DNA of 64,000 nucleotides from Planctomycetaceae bacterium. GTDB lineage: Bacteria; Planctomycetota; Planctomycetia; Planctomycetales; Planctomycetaceae. Location of the stretch: positions 297,337-361,336 of the forward strand of contig JAKFUG010000003.1 in the NCBI GenBank assembly GCA_021732785.1, read 5' to 3'. Made by a program: the position numbers and the translations under genes. Positions 1 to 8,093 of this stretch are shown piece after piece (the stretch's first letter is position 1; each line of letters starts with the position of its first letter). The notes below the pieces were generated by a model, which saw nothing but the letters and a program-made list of their open reading frames with translations, did not search any database and was not told the DNA's origin.

Positions 1-1637
1 GTCACAGCCACCGCGCGTTGTTGCTTGAGATGGGGGAACTGAACGGTCAGTCGATGCGGTTTGCTGAGTTCGATTTCATCGCCCGCTTGCAGCGGATGCC
101 GCTTGATCTTCTTGCCGTTGACGCGGGTGCCATTCCGGCTTTCCAGATCGATGAGCCACCATTGCTGGCCATCGAATTGAAACTCGCAATGGCGGCCGGA
201 AATCGCGGGGTCACGAATTTGCAGATCGCACTCGACGCCGCGACCGATGACGACGCGATCGTTTTGAAGGGGCAGTCGCCCGGAAAATCGGCGGAAATGC
301 AGCACGATTCCCGCGGACCCCGCGCGCGGTGCCTCGTCGGCCCAGCGCATGACCGGACCTTGAATGTCGCGAGGGAAGGGCTCCTGCACCGGCAGACCGA
401 TCATCTCCTCGACGGGGCGGTCGGACCAATCGCCGGCCGGATCGGAAGGGGACGCACCGGTGACTGAACTGGCCCCACCGGGGCGTGCCGTCGAGCGCCC
501 CACCCCCGAGGCCGTCGTCCGGCTGGAAGGCGATTTGGCCAGCCGTTGTTCAATCGCTTTTTTCCGCTCCTTCAGGATCGCCGGAAAATCGAAAGCCGGC
601 ACAAAGGGTTTCGCCCACTTTGACAACGCCGCGGCCGCCTCATCCGCGGAGGCATAGCGGTCCGCAGGATTCGTTTCCAGCAACTTCGAGACGATGGCCG
701 CGATCTCGGGGGGAATCGTGGGGACATAATCCCGAACCGATTTTGGCGACTGATTTCTGATGAGCGTTCGGTCGCGTCCGGCCCAGACGTGAACACCGGT
801 CAGCGCGGCGAACAAGGTCGTTCCCAGGCTGTAGAGATCGGAACGGGCATCTGCTGCCAGGCTGTCGGCAATTTGTTCGGGCGCGGAGAACTCCCAGGTG
901 CCGACACTTTCATGCCCGAAGATCATGGCCAGCGAGAATTCGTCGCCCGTTTCCCCTTCGACAATCATCGACAGCCCAAAATCCAGTAACCGGATTTGTC
1001 CCTGGGGATCGATCAGCACATTTTGGGGTTTGAGATCGCGATGGATAATTCCCTGACGATGGATGTAGCTCAAGCCGATGGCGATCTGCCGGGCAAGTTC
1101 GCACGCTGGTTCGCAGGGTAACCGGCGCTGAATTTGAATCAGTTCCTGAAGATTGGGCCCGGCGACATATTCCATCGCCAGGTAAGGTAAGCCACCCGCC
1201 ATACCCAGGCCGTAGGTCTCCACGATGTTGGGATGATGCAGTCGCAGCCCCGCTTTGGCTTCCTGCTGAAAGCGAGCCAGCATGCCCTGATCGTGCTCGT
1301 AGCCCGGGCGGAGCGCTTTGAGCGCGACGACCTGCCCCGTTCCAGTGTGGACGGCCTGGAAGATCCATCCCATACCGCCGAAGCCGAGTAGATCGACGAT
1401 GCGGTACTGGTCATAAAAGAATCCACGCGACTGCCCCTTCAGCAAACGCTCCGATTGAAACGGCGTCAGCCATTGTCGATGGACTAATTGCTGAAGAATT
1501 GCTGCGGGCGTGGCCGTCCTTTCGGCATGAATCCATCGCTTGACCGCGAGCAGTTGTTCGGGCGTTAAGAGTTGGCTTCCCTGCAGCGCGTCCCACAATG
1601 AGTCGTCTGCCGGTGACTGCACAATTCCCGCTTTCAT
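1..1637 (-). CDS. Ser/Thr protein kinase with C-terminal FHA domain (partial)
   Basis: One frame stays open from an ATG at 1637 through the left edge (about 545 residues visible; the C-terminus is cut off). Residues 20-75 carry the 'LTPEQ... WLTPFQSERLLKGQ' linker typical of planctomycete Hanks-type kinases. The kinase domain spans about 79-345: glycine loop GFGGMG (85-90), ATP lysine K108, catalytic HRDLKPQN (199-206), DFG (219-221) and an APE-like SAPEQ, so it should be active. After a low-complexity linker, an FHA domain shows RG..C.L.I.D, SGRHC and SRNGT..NG, the phosphothreonine-binding signature. It probably phosphorylates Ser/Thr targets and docks phosphoproteins. Host chromosomal gene. 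No strong Shine-Dalgarno was seen, so the exact start is uncertain. Confidence 0.85.
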   Translation of the reverse strand, partial: MKAGIVQSPADDSLWDALQGSQLLTPEQLLAVKRWIHAERTATPAAILQQLVHRQWLTPFQSERLLKGQSRGFFYDQYRIVDLLGFGGMGWIFQAVHTGTGQVVALKALRPGYEHDQGMLARFQQEAKAGLRLHHPNIVETYGLGMAGGLPYLAMEYVAGPNLQELIQIQRRLPCEPACELARQIAIGLSYIHRQGIIHRDLKPQNVLIDPQGQIRLLDFGLSMIVEGETGDEFSLAMIFGHESVGTWEFSAPEQIADSLAADARSDLYSLGTTLFAALTGVHVWAGRDRTLIRNQSPKSVRDYVPTIPPEIAAIVSKLLETNPADRYASADEAAAALSKWAKPFVPAFDFPAILKERKKAIEQRLAKSPSSRTTASGVGRSTARPGGASSVTGASPSDPAGDWSDRPVEEMIGLPVQEPFPRDIQGPVMRWADEAPRAGSAGIVLHFRRFSGRLPLQNDRVVIGRGVECDLQIRDPAISGRHCEFQFDGQQWWLIDLESRNGTRVNGKKIKRHPLQAGDEIELSKPHRLTVQFPHLKQQRAVAV

Positions 1638-1945
1638 TGGAAGGGCCGTCCGGGGATGTCGTGAACACGGTGACCGAAATGGAGTCGATTGGCCCGGCGA
1701 AAAGACGGCGCTGAGATTGCGGCGCTGCACACCCCTCACAATCAGTATTCGGCAGTGATTCCTTCAGGGCAAGAGGTTTATGTTCCAGACGGGGAACTCT
1801 GCGAAGGATTTCGAATGCGAATCGGCGGCTGGCGAGGAAAAGCAAAGCGTCCGAAAGGGCGGCATCGTCGGCCTCAATTGCTTAAACGGTAAGGCCGTGT
1901 GATGATTGTGCCGATGGTACGCCGTTAAATCGGGAGTGTGACGTC

Positions 1946-3142
1946 ATGTCGCGGGGATTTTCCAGACGCCGGTTTCTGGCCTCCTGTTCGCTCGGCGGCG
2001 CATGCCTGGTTCCGCGCCGCGCGGCCATCGGGATGGATGACGATGACCCCGTCGCTTCGTGGAAGCAAGGCGTACGGATTGCCCCGGTGTCGATGACGCC
2101 CGGTCGCCACACGATACATACCTATTATCTGCTCAATCCCGAAAGCCCCGACGGCCGACGGGTCGTCTTTTTCGCATCGCTGGACAAAGCCGGACATGTC
2201 GGGCAGGTAATCGTGCAGGAGCGTGCGACCGGCCGCGAGACGGTGTTGGCGGATGACGTGCATACCGAAGATGCGCACCGTGTCGCATTACAGCAATGGA
2301 CGATGAACGGTGACGCGGTCGCCTATCACGAAGTCGTCAACAAACGCTGGCGTGTCGTGGTGGTTGACGTCGCCACCGGCAGCAAGAAAATCGTTGCGGA
2401 GGATCGTCAGTTGGGTTTCGGGCGCGGTGATGGTCACACGCTGCCGCTCTATGGCTGTCATTGGAACCCCGGGGAACATCGTGATCTGGAACTGTATGAC
2501 ATTGCCACCGGCCAACTCCGAACAGCTTGTCGTATCGCTGATGTCGAACAGCGCTACGGCCATTGGCTGCAAACCGAATTCAAAGGCAAGCCAACTTCAA
2601 TCGCCTTTCCGACGATCAGTCCCGATCACCGCCGGGCCTTCTTCAAAATCGCGGCGGGGGACGGCGGTGACAATTACATGGGCAAGGTCAGCCTGCGGCA
2701 AGGTATCGTCTTCTGCGATCTGGAAACCGGCCGGATCACCAGCATGCGCGAACGCTGGGGGCACCCGGCATGGCATCCCGATGCCGATCACTGGATCGAA
2801 ACGGGGAACATCCTCTTTGACGCCGAAGGCCGCACCACCACGCGGATTCCCAACGTTCCCATCCTCCGCGGGCAACATCTCGCCATCAGTCCCAACGAAA
2901 AACTGTGGGTGCAGGACGGGCTGACGGAATCGCTGGGCGGACCCGCGGGCGAATGGGCCGTGATGGTGGCCGACCTCCGCGGCGATCGATATGAAATCAT
3001 CCAGAAATTTATCGGAAACCAAGGGGCTCGCTCGTGGCGCGTGAACCATCCGCATCCGGTTTTCAGTGCCGACAGTCGCCGGATTTACTTCAACATCAAT
3101 GCGGGTGAGTTCACACAACTGCACGTTGCGGCACTGGCGTAG
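1946..3142 (+). CDS. Tat-exported beta-propeller protein (oligogalacturonate-lyase-like fold)
   Basis: 398 residues. The N-terminus has a twin-arginine-type signal (SRRRFLASCSLGGACL, residues 7-22), predicting export in folded form across the cytoplasmic membrane. The rest is a run of beta-propeller repeats resembling the TolB/oligogalacturonate lyase (PL22) group: 'SPDGRRVVFFAS', 'WTMNGDAVAYH', 'SPDHRRAFFK', 'HPVFSADSRRIYFN'. A GGGAG-like Shine-Dalgarno lies about 9 nt before the ATG. Oligogalacturonate lyase-like proteins with Tat signals are common in Planctomycetes. The catalytic histidines could not be confirmed by eye, so lyase activity is inference. It stands alone between the divergent kinase and the tRNA region and looks like host DNA. 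Confidence 0.75.
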   Translation: MSRGFSRRRFLASCSLGGACLVPRRAAIGMDDDDPVASWKQGVRIAPVSMTPGRHTIHTYYLLNPESPDGRRVVFFASLDKAGHVGQVIVQERATGRETVLADDVHTEDAHRVALQQWTMNGDAVAYHEVVNKRWRVVVVDVATGSKKIVAEDRQLGFGRGDGHTLPLYGCHWNPGEHRDLELYDIATGQLRTACRIADVEQRYGHWLQTEFKGKPTSIAFPTISPDHRRAFFKIAAGDGGDNYMGKVSLRQGIVFCDLETGRITSMRERWGHPAWHPDADHWIETGNILFDAEGRTTTRIPNVPILRGQHLAISPNEKLWVQDGLTESLGGPAGEWAVMVADLRGDRYEIIQKFIGNQGARSWRVNHPHPVFSADSRRIYFNINAGEFTQLHVAALA

Positions 3143-3208
3143 GGCTTCTCTCCGCTGAGTTACGGAAGCGGCGGGAGTTTGGCGCAGCAATGAACGGTGC
3201 GGTGGCGG

Positions 3209-3560
3209 TTACCGGGAATCATGGGGTGATCGCCCATCGGTCACGAGCCGCTTTTCGGTCAAATTCCGGGATCGTGCCGATGTCTCCACCGAGTGGTTTT
3301 GGTTATCCCTGCGGCGCTTGCGGTCTGTCAGAAACTCGTTGACCAGATCGGCAACCGTCAGCCTCTGCCACTTTTGCGGAGAACACCCCCCGCCCATAAT
3401 TCGTCCCGTTCATCCAGTCATTTCGTGAGCGTCCGTTCGCCGTCGGGATCGCCAGCAATTTTGCCGAAGGAGACGAACTTCTGGCGGATCTTTTTGTCTC
3501 ATCTTCCGCGGGCATGTGGGACCGACGAGAAGTCGGGGCGGGGTTTTCTCGGGGCGAACG
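3209..3560 (-). pseudogene. Decayed planctomycete-type tyrosine integrase N-terminus
   Basis: Reading the minus strand from about 3560 gives RKPRPDF..., then KFVSFGKIAGDPDGERTLTK, a TGA stop, LDERDELWAGG, then after a frameshift the segment LTVADLVNEFLTDRKRRRD. This is the conserved N-terminal order of planctomycete phage-type integrases (KPRPDFPL..HA.GRW.KKIRG..YFG...DP..AL..YLDQ.D.L.AGR, then LTV.DLCN.FL..K). There are at least two in-frame stops and one frameshift, and the catalytic domain is absent, so this is a relic. Its position next to tRNA-Ser suggests an earlier element used the same locus. Confidence 0.6.
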
Positions 3561-3612
3561 TTGGTGTAGACTTTGCCACGACACCACCTTGGGTGAGCGC
3601 CTGGTGATGTCA

Positions 3613-3639
3613 GACACCCGGCAGCGAAGGGCGGGTGTC
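3613..3639. terminator. Hairpin, possible terminator
   Basis: A perfect 8-bp inverted repeat (GACACCCG at 3613-3620, CGGGTGTC at 3632-3639) encloses an 11-nt loop in the intergenic stretch before the tRNA. No clear T-run follows on either strand, so termination is only a possibility. The rest of 3143-3737 holds nothing beyond the integrase relic. Confidence 0.3.
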
Positions 3640-3666
3640 ATGTGCTGGAGTTTTAGGACACAGGTG

Positions 3667-5085
3667 TCAGGCTCGGGGGTCAGCCACCGCGGCAACCGGA
3701 ACGTCAAACGACAGAATGTCTTGGAAAATCAGACTTCGGAGAGGTGGCAGAGCGGCCGATTGCACCGGTCTTGAAAACCGGCCTGCCCGCAAGGGTAGCG
3801 GGGGTTCGAATCCCCCTCCCTCCGCTCGTTTTACCGGGGAAATGCCGCTTTTCTTGGGCGTCTTCTGCTTCTTCCCCGGCTTGGAATCCGCTCCGGGTTC
3901 TTCATTCTCACTGCCATCCGGTGCCGCCTTTTGCCCATTTGTGCCCATCGTGCGCCCCAAACTGCGCCCCAATAGAGCCGGAAGCTTCTGCACCTCTTTA
4001 GACTGGTCATTCAGGTCAATGTGCGTGTACCGGGCAGCGGTTAGGACCGGCGTCGAGTGCCGTGCCAGCTTCTGGGCCGTCGTCAGCGGGACGCCGTGCC
4101 GGGCGAGATTCGTGATGTAGGTGTGCCGCAAGGCGTGGAAGTCGGCGAACAGCCCATCCGCGTCCTTATACACCAGCCCCGCCGCCTCGATGTCCTGCCT
4201 CAGAATCTTTCCACCGTACCGGTTCTCCGCCCAATTGCCCGGCCATAAGCGCTCGCCTGCAGGCTTGCCCAATAGCCATGACCGAAGCTCCTCCAGAATC
4301 TCTGCCGGAAGCGGCAGGACATCCGTGCGACGGCGTTTAGAGTATCCGGCCTTCACCGTAACGGTCGGCGGTTCGTCCAACAGCTTCAGGCTCTCCGGCG
4401 TCAGGGAAGCGAGTTCCGAGGCACGCAGCCCCGTGGACAACGCCACGACGTAGAGCATGAACCGCTCCATGCCTGTGAAGGCCAGGATGACCGCAGCGGT
4501 CTTCGTGTGCGTGAGCAGCTTCGAGACCTCATCATCCGACAAAGCCCGGCGGTCGTGTCTGCGATCCACGGCCACATTCAGCGTATCGAGCAGCAGAAGC
4601 GGGTCTTCCCGCAACCGCTTGTGACGGTACAGCCAGCGGGAGAATTGCCGGATCGCCCGCAGATAATGGTTCGATGTCTGGACGCTCAACCCGCCTTTGC
4701 GGAGTTCGGCGAGCTTTTCTTCCACAGCCGCAGCCGCCAGATCAGCAGCCCGGACCACCTTGCATCCGTCGACAATCTGATTGCAGCGATAGACCACGAG
4801 CTCAACCTGATCGGCTGAGACTTCGCGATTCTCCAGCGACTTCCGGAACGCGGCGATGTCTGCCGCAATCCCATCCTGCTCCCGAACCGGCGCGGCCTGC
4901 ATGCCATTGCGGATCATGTCCGCTTCCAGTTCCAGCCTTGCCGCCAGTCGTTGCGTGGCTGTTTTATCGGTGAAGCCTGGAACCTTCTTCAGCTTGCCGC
5001 TGTGGTCGCGGTAGCGGATGTACCACTTCTTGACCTTCTTCACTTTGCCTTCGTGACGGTACGTTGGACGGTAGATCGTCGCCAT
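3667..5085 (-). CDS. int: Tyrosine site-specific recombinase (integrase)
   Basis: The open frame has 472 codons. An N-terminal arm-binding region (1-60) is basic, with AP2-like WYIRYRDHSGK. A SAM-like core-binding domain spans about 75-170. The catalytic domain is 180-360 with all expected residues: R221 (STGLRASEL), H317-x-x-R320 (HALRH), H343 (ARHST) and nucleophile Y353 (ARYTH). The last 52 codons (from about residue 421) lie antisense to the tRNA-Ser and give the familiar GGGFEPPLPLRAG tRNA artefact. In the excised circle the C-terminus would therefore differ. It catalyses integration and excision at the tRNA. The excisionase-like gene ends 4 nt upstream, forming an int-xis operon. Confidence 0.93.
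   Translation of the reverse strand: MATIYRPTYRHEGKVKKVKKWYIRYRDHSGKLKKVPGFTDKTATQRLAARLELEADMIRNGMQAAPVREQDGIAADIAAFRKSLENREVSADQVELVVYRCNQIVDGCKVVRAADLAAAAVEEKLAELRKGGLSVQTSNHYLRAIRQFSRWLYRHKRLREDPLLLLDTLNVAVDRRHDRRALSDDEVSKLLTHTKTAAVILAFTGMERFMLYVVALSTGLRASELASLTPESLKLLDEPPTVTVKAGYSKRRRTDVLPLPAEILEELRSWLLGKPAGERLWPGNWAENRYGGKILRQDIEAAGLVYKDADGLFADFHALRHTYITNLARHGVPLTTAQKLARHSTPVLTAARYTHIDLNDQSKEVQKLPALLGRSLGRTMGTNGQKAAPDGSENEEPGADSKPGKKQKTPKKSGISPVKRAEGGGFEPPLPLRAGRFSRPVQSAALPPLRSLIFQDILSFDVPVAAVADPRA
3738..3824 (+). tRNA. tRNA-Ser (anticodon TGA)
   Basis: An 87-nt gene with the long variable arm of class II serine tRNAs. The acceptor GGAGAGG (3738-3744) faces TCCCTCC (3817-3823). The D-arm is GCAGAGCGGCC, the anticodon stem-loop CCGGTCTTGAAAACCGG places TGA as anticodon, the variable arm is CTGCCCGCAAGGGTAGC, and the T-arm is GGGGGTTCGAATCCCCC. 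CCA is not encoded. The acceptor has one A-C mismatch and a G-T pair, an oddity that could reflect replacement of the original 3' end by element sequence on integration. This gene is the integration target of the element to its right. Confidence 0.9.
3738..3826. other. Candidate attL within tRNA-Ser
   Basis: The tyrosine integrase gene is convergent with the tRNA 3' end and its reading frame overlaps the tRNA, the classical layout for tRNA-targeting elements. The crossover segment is most likely in the anticodon-loop to T-arm part of the gene. A second copy of the T-arm/acceptor sequence was looked for by eye near the right edge (60-64 kb) and not seen, so the exact core is undefined. Confidence 0.5.
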
Positions 5086-5088
5086 GTT

Positions 5089-5292
5089 TTAGCGTTTCCT
5101 TTCGGGGACCGGGCACCCTCGCTCGATCCAGTTCGAGATTATACGCACGCTCCAGCGGATCGATCGGCCAAGCCGGATCGGATCGGGTACTGCACCCTCG
5201 CTCTTGAGCCGCCAAAAACTCCGCATCGACAGCCGCAACATCGCGGCCACTTCCTTCGCCGTCAGCAAGACTGACGCAGCTTCAACTGTCAT
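5089..5292 (-). CDS. xis: Excisionase/AlpA-like HTH DNA-binding protein
   Basis: 67 residues from the ATG at 5292, which overlaps the upstream stop by ATGA; a longer start at 5310 is possible. The sequence 'LLTAKEVAAMLRLSMRSFWRLKSEGAVPDPIRLGRSIRWSVRIISNWIERG' is the MerR-type winged helix of AlpA/Xis proteins: helix-turn-helix, a wing with 'P.PIRLGRSIRW', then W..W-type closing helix. Such proteins bend attachment-site DNA and favour excision, or regulate the integrase. It sits directly upstream of int in the same operon, which fits a recombination directionality factor. Confidence 0.85.
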   Translation of the reverse strand: MTVEAASVLLTAKEVAAMLRLSMRSFWRLKSEGAVPDPIRLGRSIRWSVRIISNWIERGCPVPERKR

Positions 5293-5435
5293 TTCGCCAA
5301 CCTCCACCACGGCGGGAGAATTCGCTCAGGCGACCGCACCCGCTTGCCGCAACGGGGGCATCGCATCACCCTGAGTTTGCCAAACCATTTCGCCATGCAA
5401 CGGAGGCAGGCGAAGTACCAAGGTCGTTGATCCAT
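5289..5435 (-). CDS. Small zinc-ribbon protein
   Basis: 48 residues from the ATG at 5435, chosen because AAGGAG stands 8 nt upstream; a longer frame to 5513 lacks this. Two cysteine pairs (C..C in YFACLRC and C..C in MRCPRCGKRV) form a treble-clef/zinc-ribbon candidate. The C-terminus is basic and aromatic (ILPPWWRLAK). It is translationally coupled to the xis-like gene (ATGA), so it is probably an accessory of excision/integration or its regulation. No family recognised. Confidence 0.6.
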   Translation of the reverse strand: MDQRPWYFACLRCMAKWFGKLRVMRCPRCGKRVRSPERILPPWWRLAK

Positions 5436-5481
5436 CGCCTGCACTCCTTGAAATGACGGGGCATCGCGCCACTGAATCGAA

Positions 5482-6228
5482 TCAGGCTTGAGTCCGCAGA
5501 ATTCCCCACCCACCTCGCACCAGCCTCAGGAAGACAAAGCGGCGCTTCGGATTGCTCAGCATCCAGTAGGCAAGCACTGCGAACGCCAGGAAGATGAGGC
5601 CGCACAATCCGGTGATCGTCCCTAGCGTTTGCCCTAGCAATACCGCTGGAATCTCGGCGACCGGACGCACGGCATTTTCGGCCACGACTCCCACCAGCTT
5701 GGACGAGCCATCAAGGAATTCCTTCGGTGACGTGACGAACGTCGTCAGCGTCGCACCGACCGCCAAAGCCCCCTTGTTCTTCCAGATGAAGTCACAAGCC
5801 GCGTCCCCGTGCTGCCGTACCACATCGAGCATCGCAGGCTTGAGCGTGCCGTCCTTGGCCATCATCGCCAGCCGACGCCCATTCTGTTCGGAGACATGCG
5901 TTAGTGCCTTGGCACCGGTCTCGCCGAATGCCTCGACCACCTCCTCTCCGACCTTGCCATGCCGCAACAGAGCGCGTGCCCCGTCATCTCCGTACCTCGA
6001 TACGATCTTCATCGCACTTGGACGCGTCAGAAACTCAGCCCCTTCCTTGGCAGCGGTCCCGACCATACGTCGGCCCAGTCGCTCCGCCCCTTCCTCGGCG
6101 ACCTCCTTACCGAGTTTGCGTCCCGAATACTCAATCACCTCCTGCAGCAGCTTGCCGCCGACGCCCGCTTGGGCCATGTTGATCGTCGTCAGCGTCAGGC
6201 AAACACAGCACATCAACTCTCGACACAT
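5482..6228 (-). CDS. Exported/membrane protein of unknown function
   Basis: 248 residues from the ATG at 6228, which has AGGAG 7 nt upstream (a longer frame to 6288 does not). The N-terminus MCRELMCCVCLTLTTINMAQA looks like a signal peptide. The middle is Gly/Ala/charged (GKEVAEEGAERLGRRMVG..., repeated 'G.GA.AL' motifs) and probably helical. The C-terminus has a strong membrane segment (about 213-232, TITGLCGLIFLAFAVLAYWML) followed by a basic tail. It lies in the minus-strand series with the coupling ATPase, suggesting an envelope role in DNA transfer, but the function is unknown. Confidence 0.65.
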   Translation of the reverse strand: MCRELMCCVCLTLTTINMAQAGVGGKLLQEVIEYSGRKLGKEVAEEGAERLGRRMVGTAAKEGAEFLTRPSAMKIVSRYGDDGARALLRHGKVGEEVVEAFGETGAKALTHVSEQNGRRLAMMAKDGTLKPAMLDVVRQHGDAACDFIWKNKGALAVGATLTTFVTSPKEFLDGSSKLVGVVAENAVRPVAEIPAVLLGQTLGTITGLCGLIFLAFAVLAYWMLSNPKRRFVFLRLVRGGWGILRTQA

Positions 6229-6304
6229 CGCATTTCTCCTTTGAAGGTGCGCCCCGACTGGAGACGCAAGGGAAGGTGACGGGCACACGAGCGCCCGCCG
6301 TGAA

Positions 6305-7252
6305 TCAGGGAGCCAGCGTCAGCACCGCATTGCGAATAGCGGTGCCACGGGTCTTTCCGCGTTCGGCGGAGTACGCACGAAGGCGAGGCATCAAGCCAGG
6401 TGCCTTCTCGTTGCCGTCGAGGATCAGGCGTTCGAGGTCGTACAGATGCGAATTGAGCTGCTTCGCCAACTCGCCCGCTGGGTCATAGACCTGGTTGTAA
6501 ATCTCGGTCACGATGGCATCGACGATCAGTCCGACCAGCACACCGACGCCGAACGTCACCGTGCCGCTGGCAGCGCCCGTCCCGAGGATGCCGGATGAGG
6601 TTGCCAGTTGAATTGTGGCCTGAGCCAAAATCTCCCCGGCAATCCAACTTGCCAGCTCTCGACCGAAAGCGGCCTTCAGGTCCCCTTGTGCCGAGTTCAT
6701 CGCATCACGCAGTGCGCCCTCCAGCACCTTGGCAAGTGCCGCACGGTCTACTGCGGGGCCGATTGAAGTTGCGGGGAAGCTCGCGAGATCGGCTTCGAGC
6801 CGAACCAGCATCTGCGATTCGACTTCTTCAACGTGCCGAAGGTACGACGCCACGACACTCTCAACCACCGCGTCGAGTTCCTGCTCAGTGAAAACGGTTG
6901 CGTCGAACCGTTCCTTGAGAAACGCGGGATGTTCACTTCGCGACGTGATAAAGTCCTTGACGAGCTTCCATTTGCTCGACCAGCCAAGGACATCTTCCGC
7001 ATACCCACGCGTCCGCATTCGGGCCGACGTAAAGAATTTTCTGATGGGGGCGACCTGATCGTCCATCTTTCCGACGCTTTCCGACTCGGCCCAGCGGAGT
7101 TGCCGGTTCACAGCCCGCGAGGGGAAATCCGGAACTCCCGCCCACTGCATCAAGTCCTCTTCCATACCAACCAGGAACGCGCCACCGATCGTCGCAGCGA
7201 CCATGCCGACCAGAATCCCCATCGTTGCGCAGAGCTTCAGTTTCCATTTCAT
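6305..7252 (-). CDS. Membrane-anchored protein of unknown function
   Basis: 315 residues from the ATG at 7252 (GGAGA 7 nt upstream). An N-terminal signal-anchor (MKWKLKLCATMGILVGMVAATIGGAFLVG) is followed by a long, charged, largely helical region. A hydrophobic hairpin-like segment lies at about 215-265 (ASWIAGEILAQATIQLATSSG..., VTFGVGVLVGLIVDAIVTEIYNQVYDP). It is probably an inner-membrane protein with a large soluble domain. It precedes the other exported protein in the same transcript direction. No family assigned. Confidence 0.6.
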   Translation of the reverse strand: MKWKLKLCATMGILVGMVAATIGGAFLVGMEEDLMQWAGVPDFPSRAVNRQLRWAESESVGKMDDQVAPIRKFFTSARMRTRGYAEDVLGWSSKWKLVKDFITSRSEHPAFLKERFDATVFTEQELDAVVESVVASYLRHVEEVESQMLVRLEADLASFPATSIGPAVDRAALAKVLEGALRDAMNSAQGDLKAAFGRELASWIAGEILAQATIQLATSSGILGTGAASGTVTFGVGVLVGLIVDAIVTEIYNQVYDPAGELAKQLNSHLYDLERLILDGNEKAPGLMPRLRAYSAERGKTRGTAIRNAVLTLAP

Positions 7253-7326
7253 CGCTAGTTCTCCAGACATTGATTGACTCGTGCCAAGCCCCGGCGGCGA
7301 CATACCGCCGGGGCACTTCGCGACCG

Positions 7327-7509
7327 CTACCGTTCCGGTTCCCTCTCAGGTTGCTTCTGTTTGTAGACTTCCTGCGCGGTCAGGTTTCCCGGCAGGCCGG
7401 GTTCCTCCACAGGCTTGACACTGTCGGGAAATGCGGGCAGCACCTGCGCCAGTTCCTTCGCACCGGCACGCATCCACGCTTGCAGACTTCCTTCGCCGAT
7501 CTTGCTCAT
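7327..7509 (-). CDS. Small conserved-context protein, unknown
   Basis: 60 residues, Pro/Glu/Lys-rich, with no membrane segment. Its ATG overlaps the stop of the upstream membrane protein by 4 nt (ATGA), which supports it being translated. No recognised domain. Likely an accessory of the membrane protein encoded just upstream. Confidence 0.5.
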   Translation of the reverse strand: MSKIGEGSLQAWMRAGAKELAQVLPAFPDSVKPVEEPGLPGNLTAQEVYKQKQPEREPER

Positions 7510-8090
7510 CTCACGCCTTTCAGTCTTCGGAACCCTCCGGCGAGTTCAGCGCCGTAGAGTTCGGCATCGAACATCTCTTCCGCCGCGATACGCTCGTGGC
7601 GAAGCTGATCCATACGGTTCATTCCCATACACGCACCGGCCAGTGCGAAGGTCACTCCCGGCATGGGCAGCAACCACGCGACCGCCACACCGAAGGCGGC
7701 CACGCAGAACGGCTCCAGCCAGAGCTTCACGGTGTCTTCCGACCATCCCGTTGAGTCGCACAGACGCGGCCAACCGTTGTACTGGCTGTGTTCGAGGTCG
7801 AATTTCCGCCGCCTGCGGACGATGTCGATGTGCTGCATTACCCACGCGGCAATCACCGCGTAGCCGAGCCAGTACATGACCATGAATTCGGCGTTGCTGG
7901 TGCATCCCTGAGTGATGAACACGAGCAGCAACATCGCGGTAAAGAACCGCATCCCGTTCAGATACTTCGCTCCCATGCGGCGATGGGTGAAGACCTGCGC
8001 GACCGAGGCCATTCCCTGACGGATCACCATGAACCCCGTCTCGAATGTATCCCGCCAGCGAATATCGCTTGCCTCTTGAACCTTCGACAT
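7506..8090 (-). CDS. Membrane protein adjacent to coupling ATPase
   Basis: 194 residues. Hydrophobic segments lie at about 48-66 (FFTAMLLLVFITQGC), 70-88 (MVMYWLGYAVIAAWVM) and 130-160 (FCVAAFGVAVAWLLPMPGVTFALAGACMG), predicting 3-4 membrane passes. It starts 4 nt after the VirD4/TraG-like ATPase stop and is coupled to the small gene downstream. By position it may anchor the ATPase, which itself lacks an N-terminal membrane domain. That role is inferred from context; no family is recognised. Confidence 0.65.
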   Translation of the reverse strand: MSKVQEASDIRWRDTFETGFMVIRQGMASVAQVFTHRRMGAKYLNGMRFFTAMLLLVFITQGCTSNAEFMVMYWLGYAVIAAWVMQHIDIVRRRRKFDLEHSQYNGWPRLCDSTGWSEDTVKLWLEPFCVAAFGVAVAWLLPMPGVTFALAGACMGMNRMDQLRHERIAAEEMFDAELYGAELAGGFRRLKGVR

Positions 8091-8093
8091 GAT

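Noticed and set aside
3293..3607. Plus-strand frame in the host intergenic region
   Set aside because: Lies opposite the integrase relic and has no domain or start signal.
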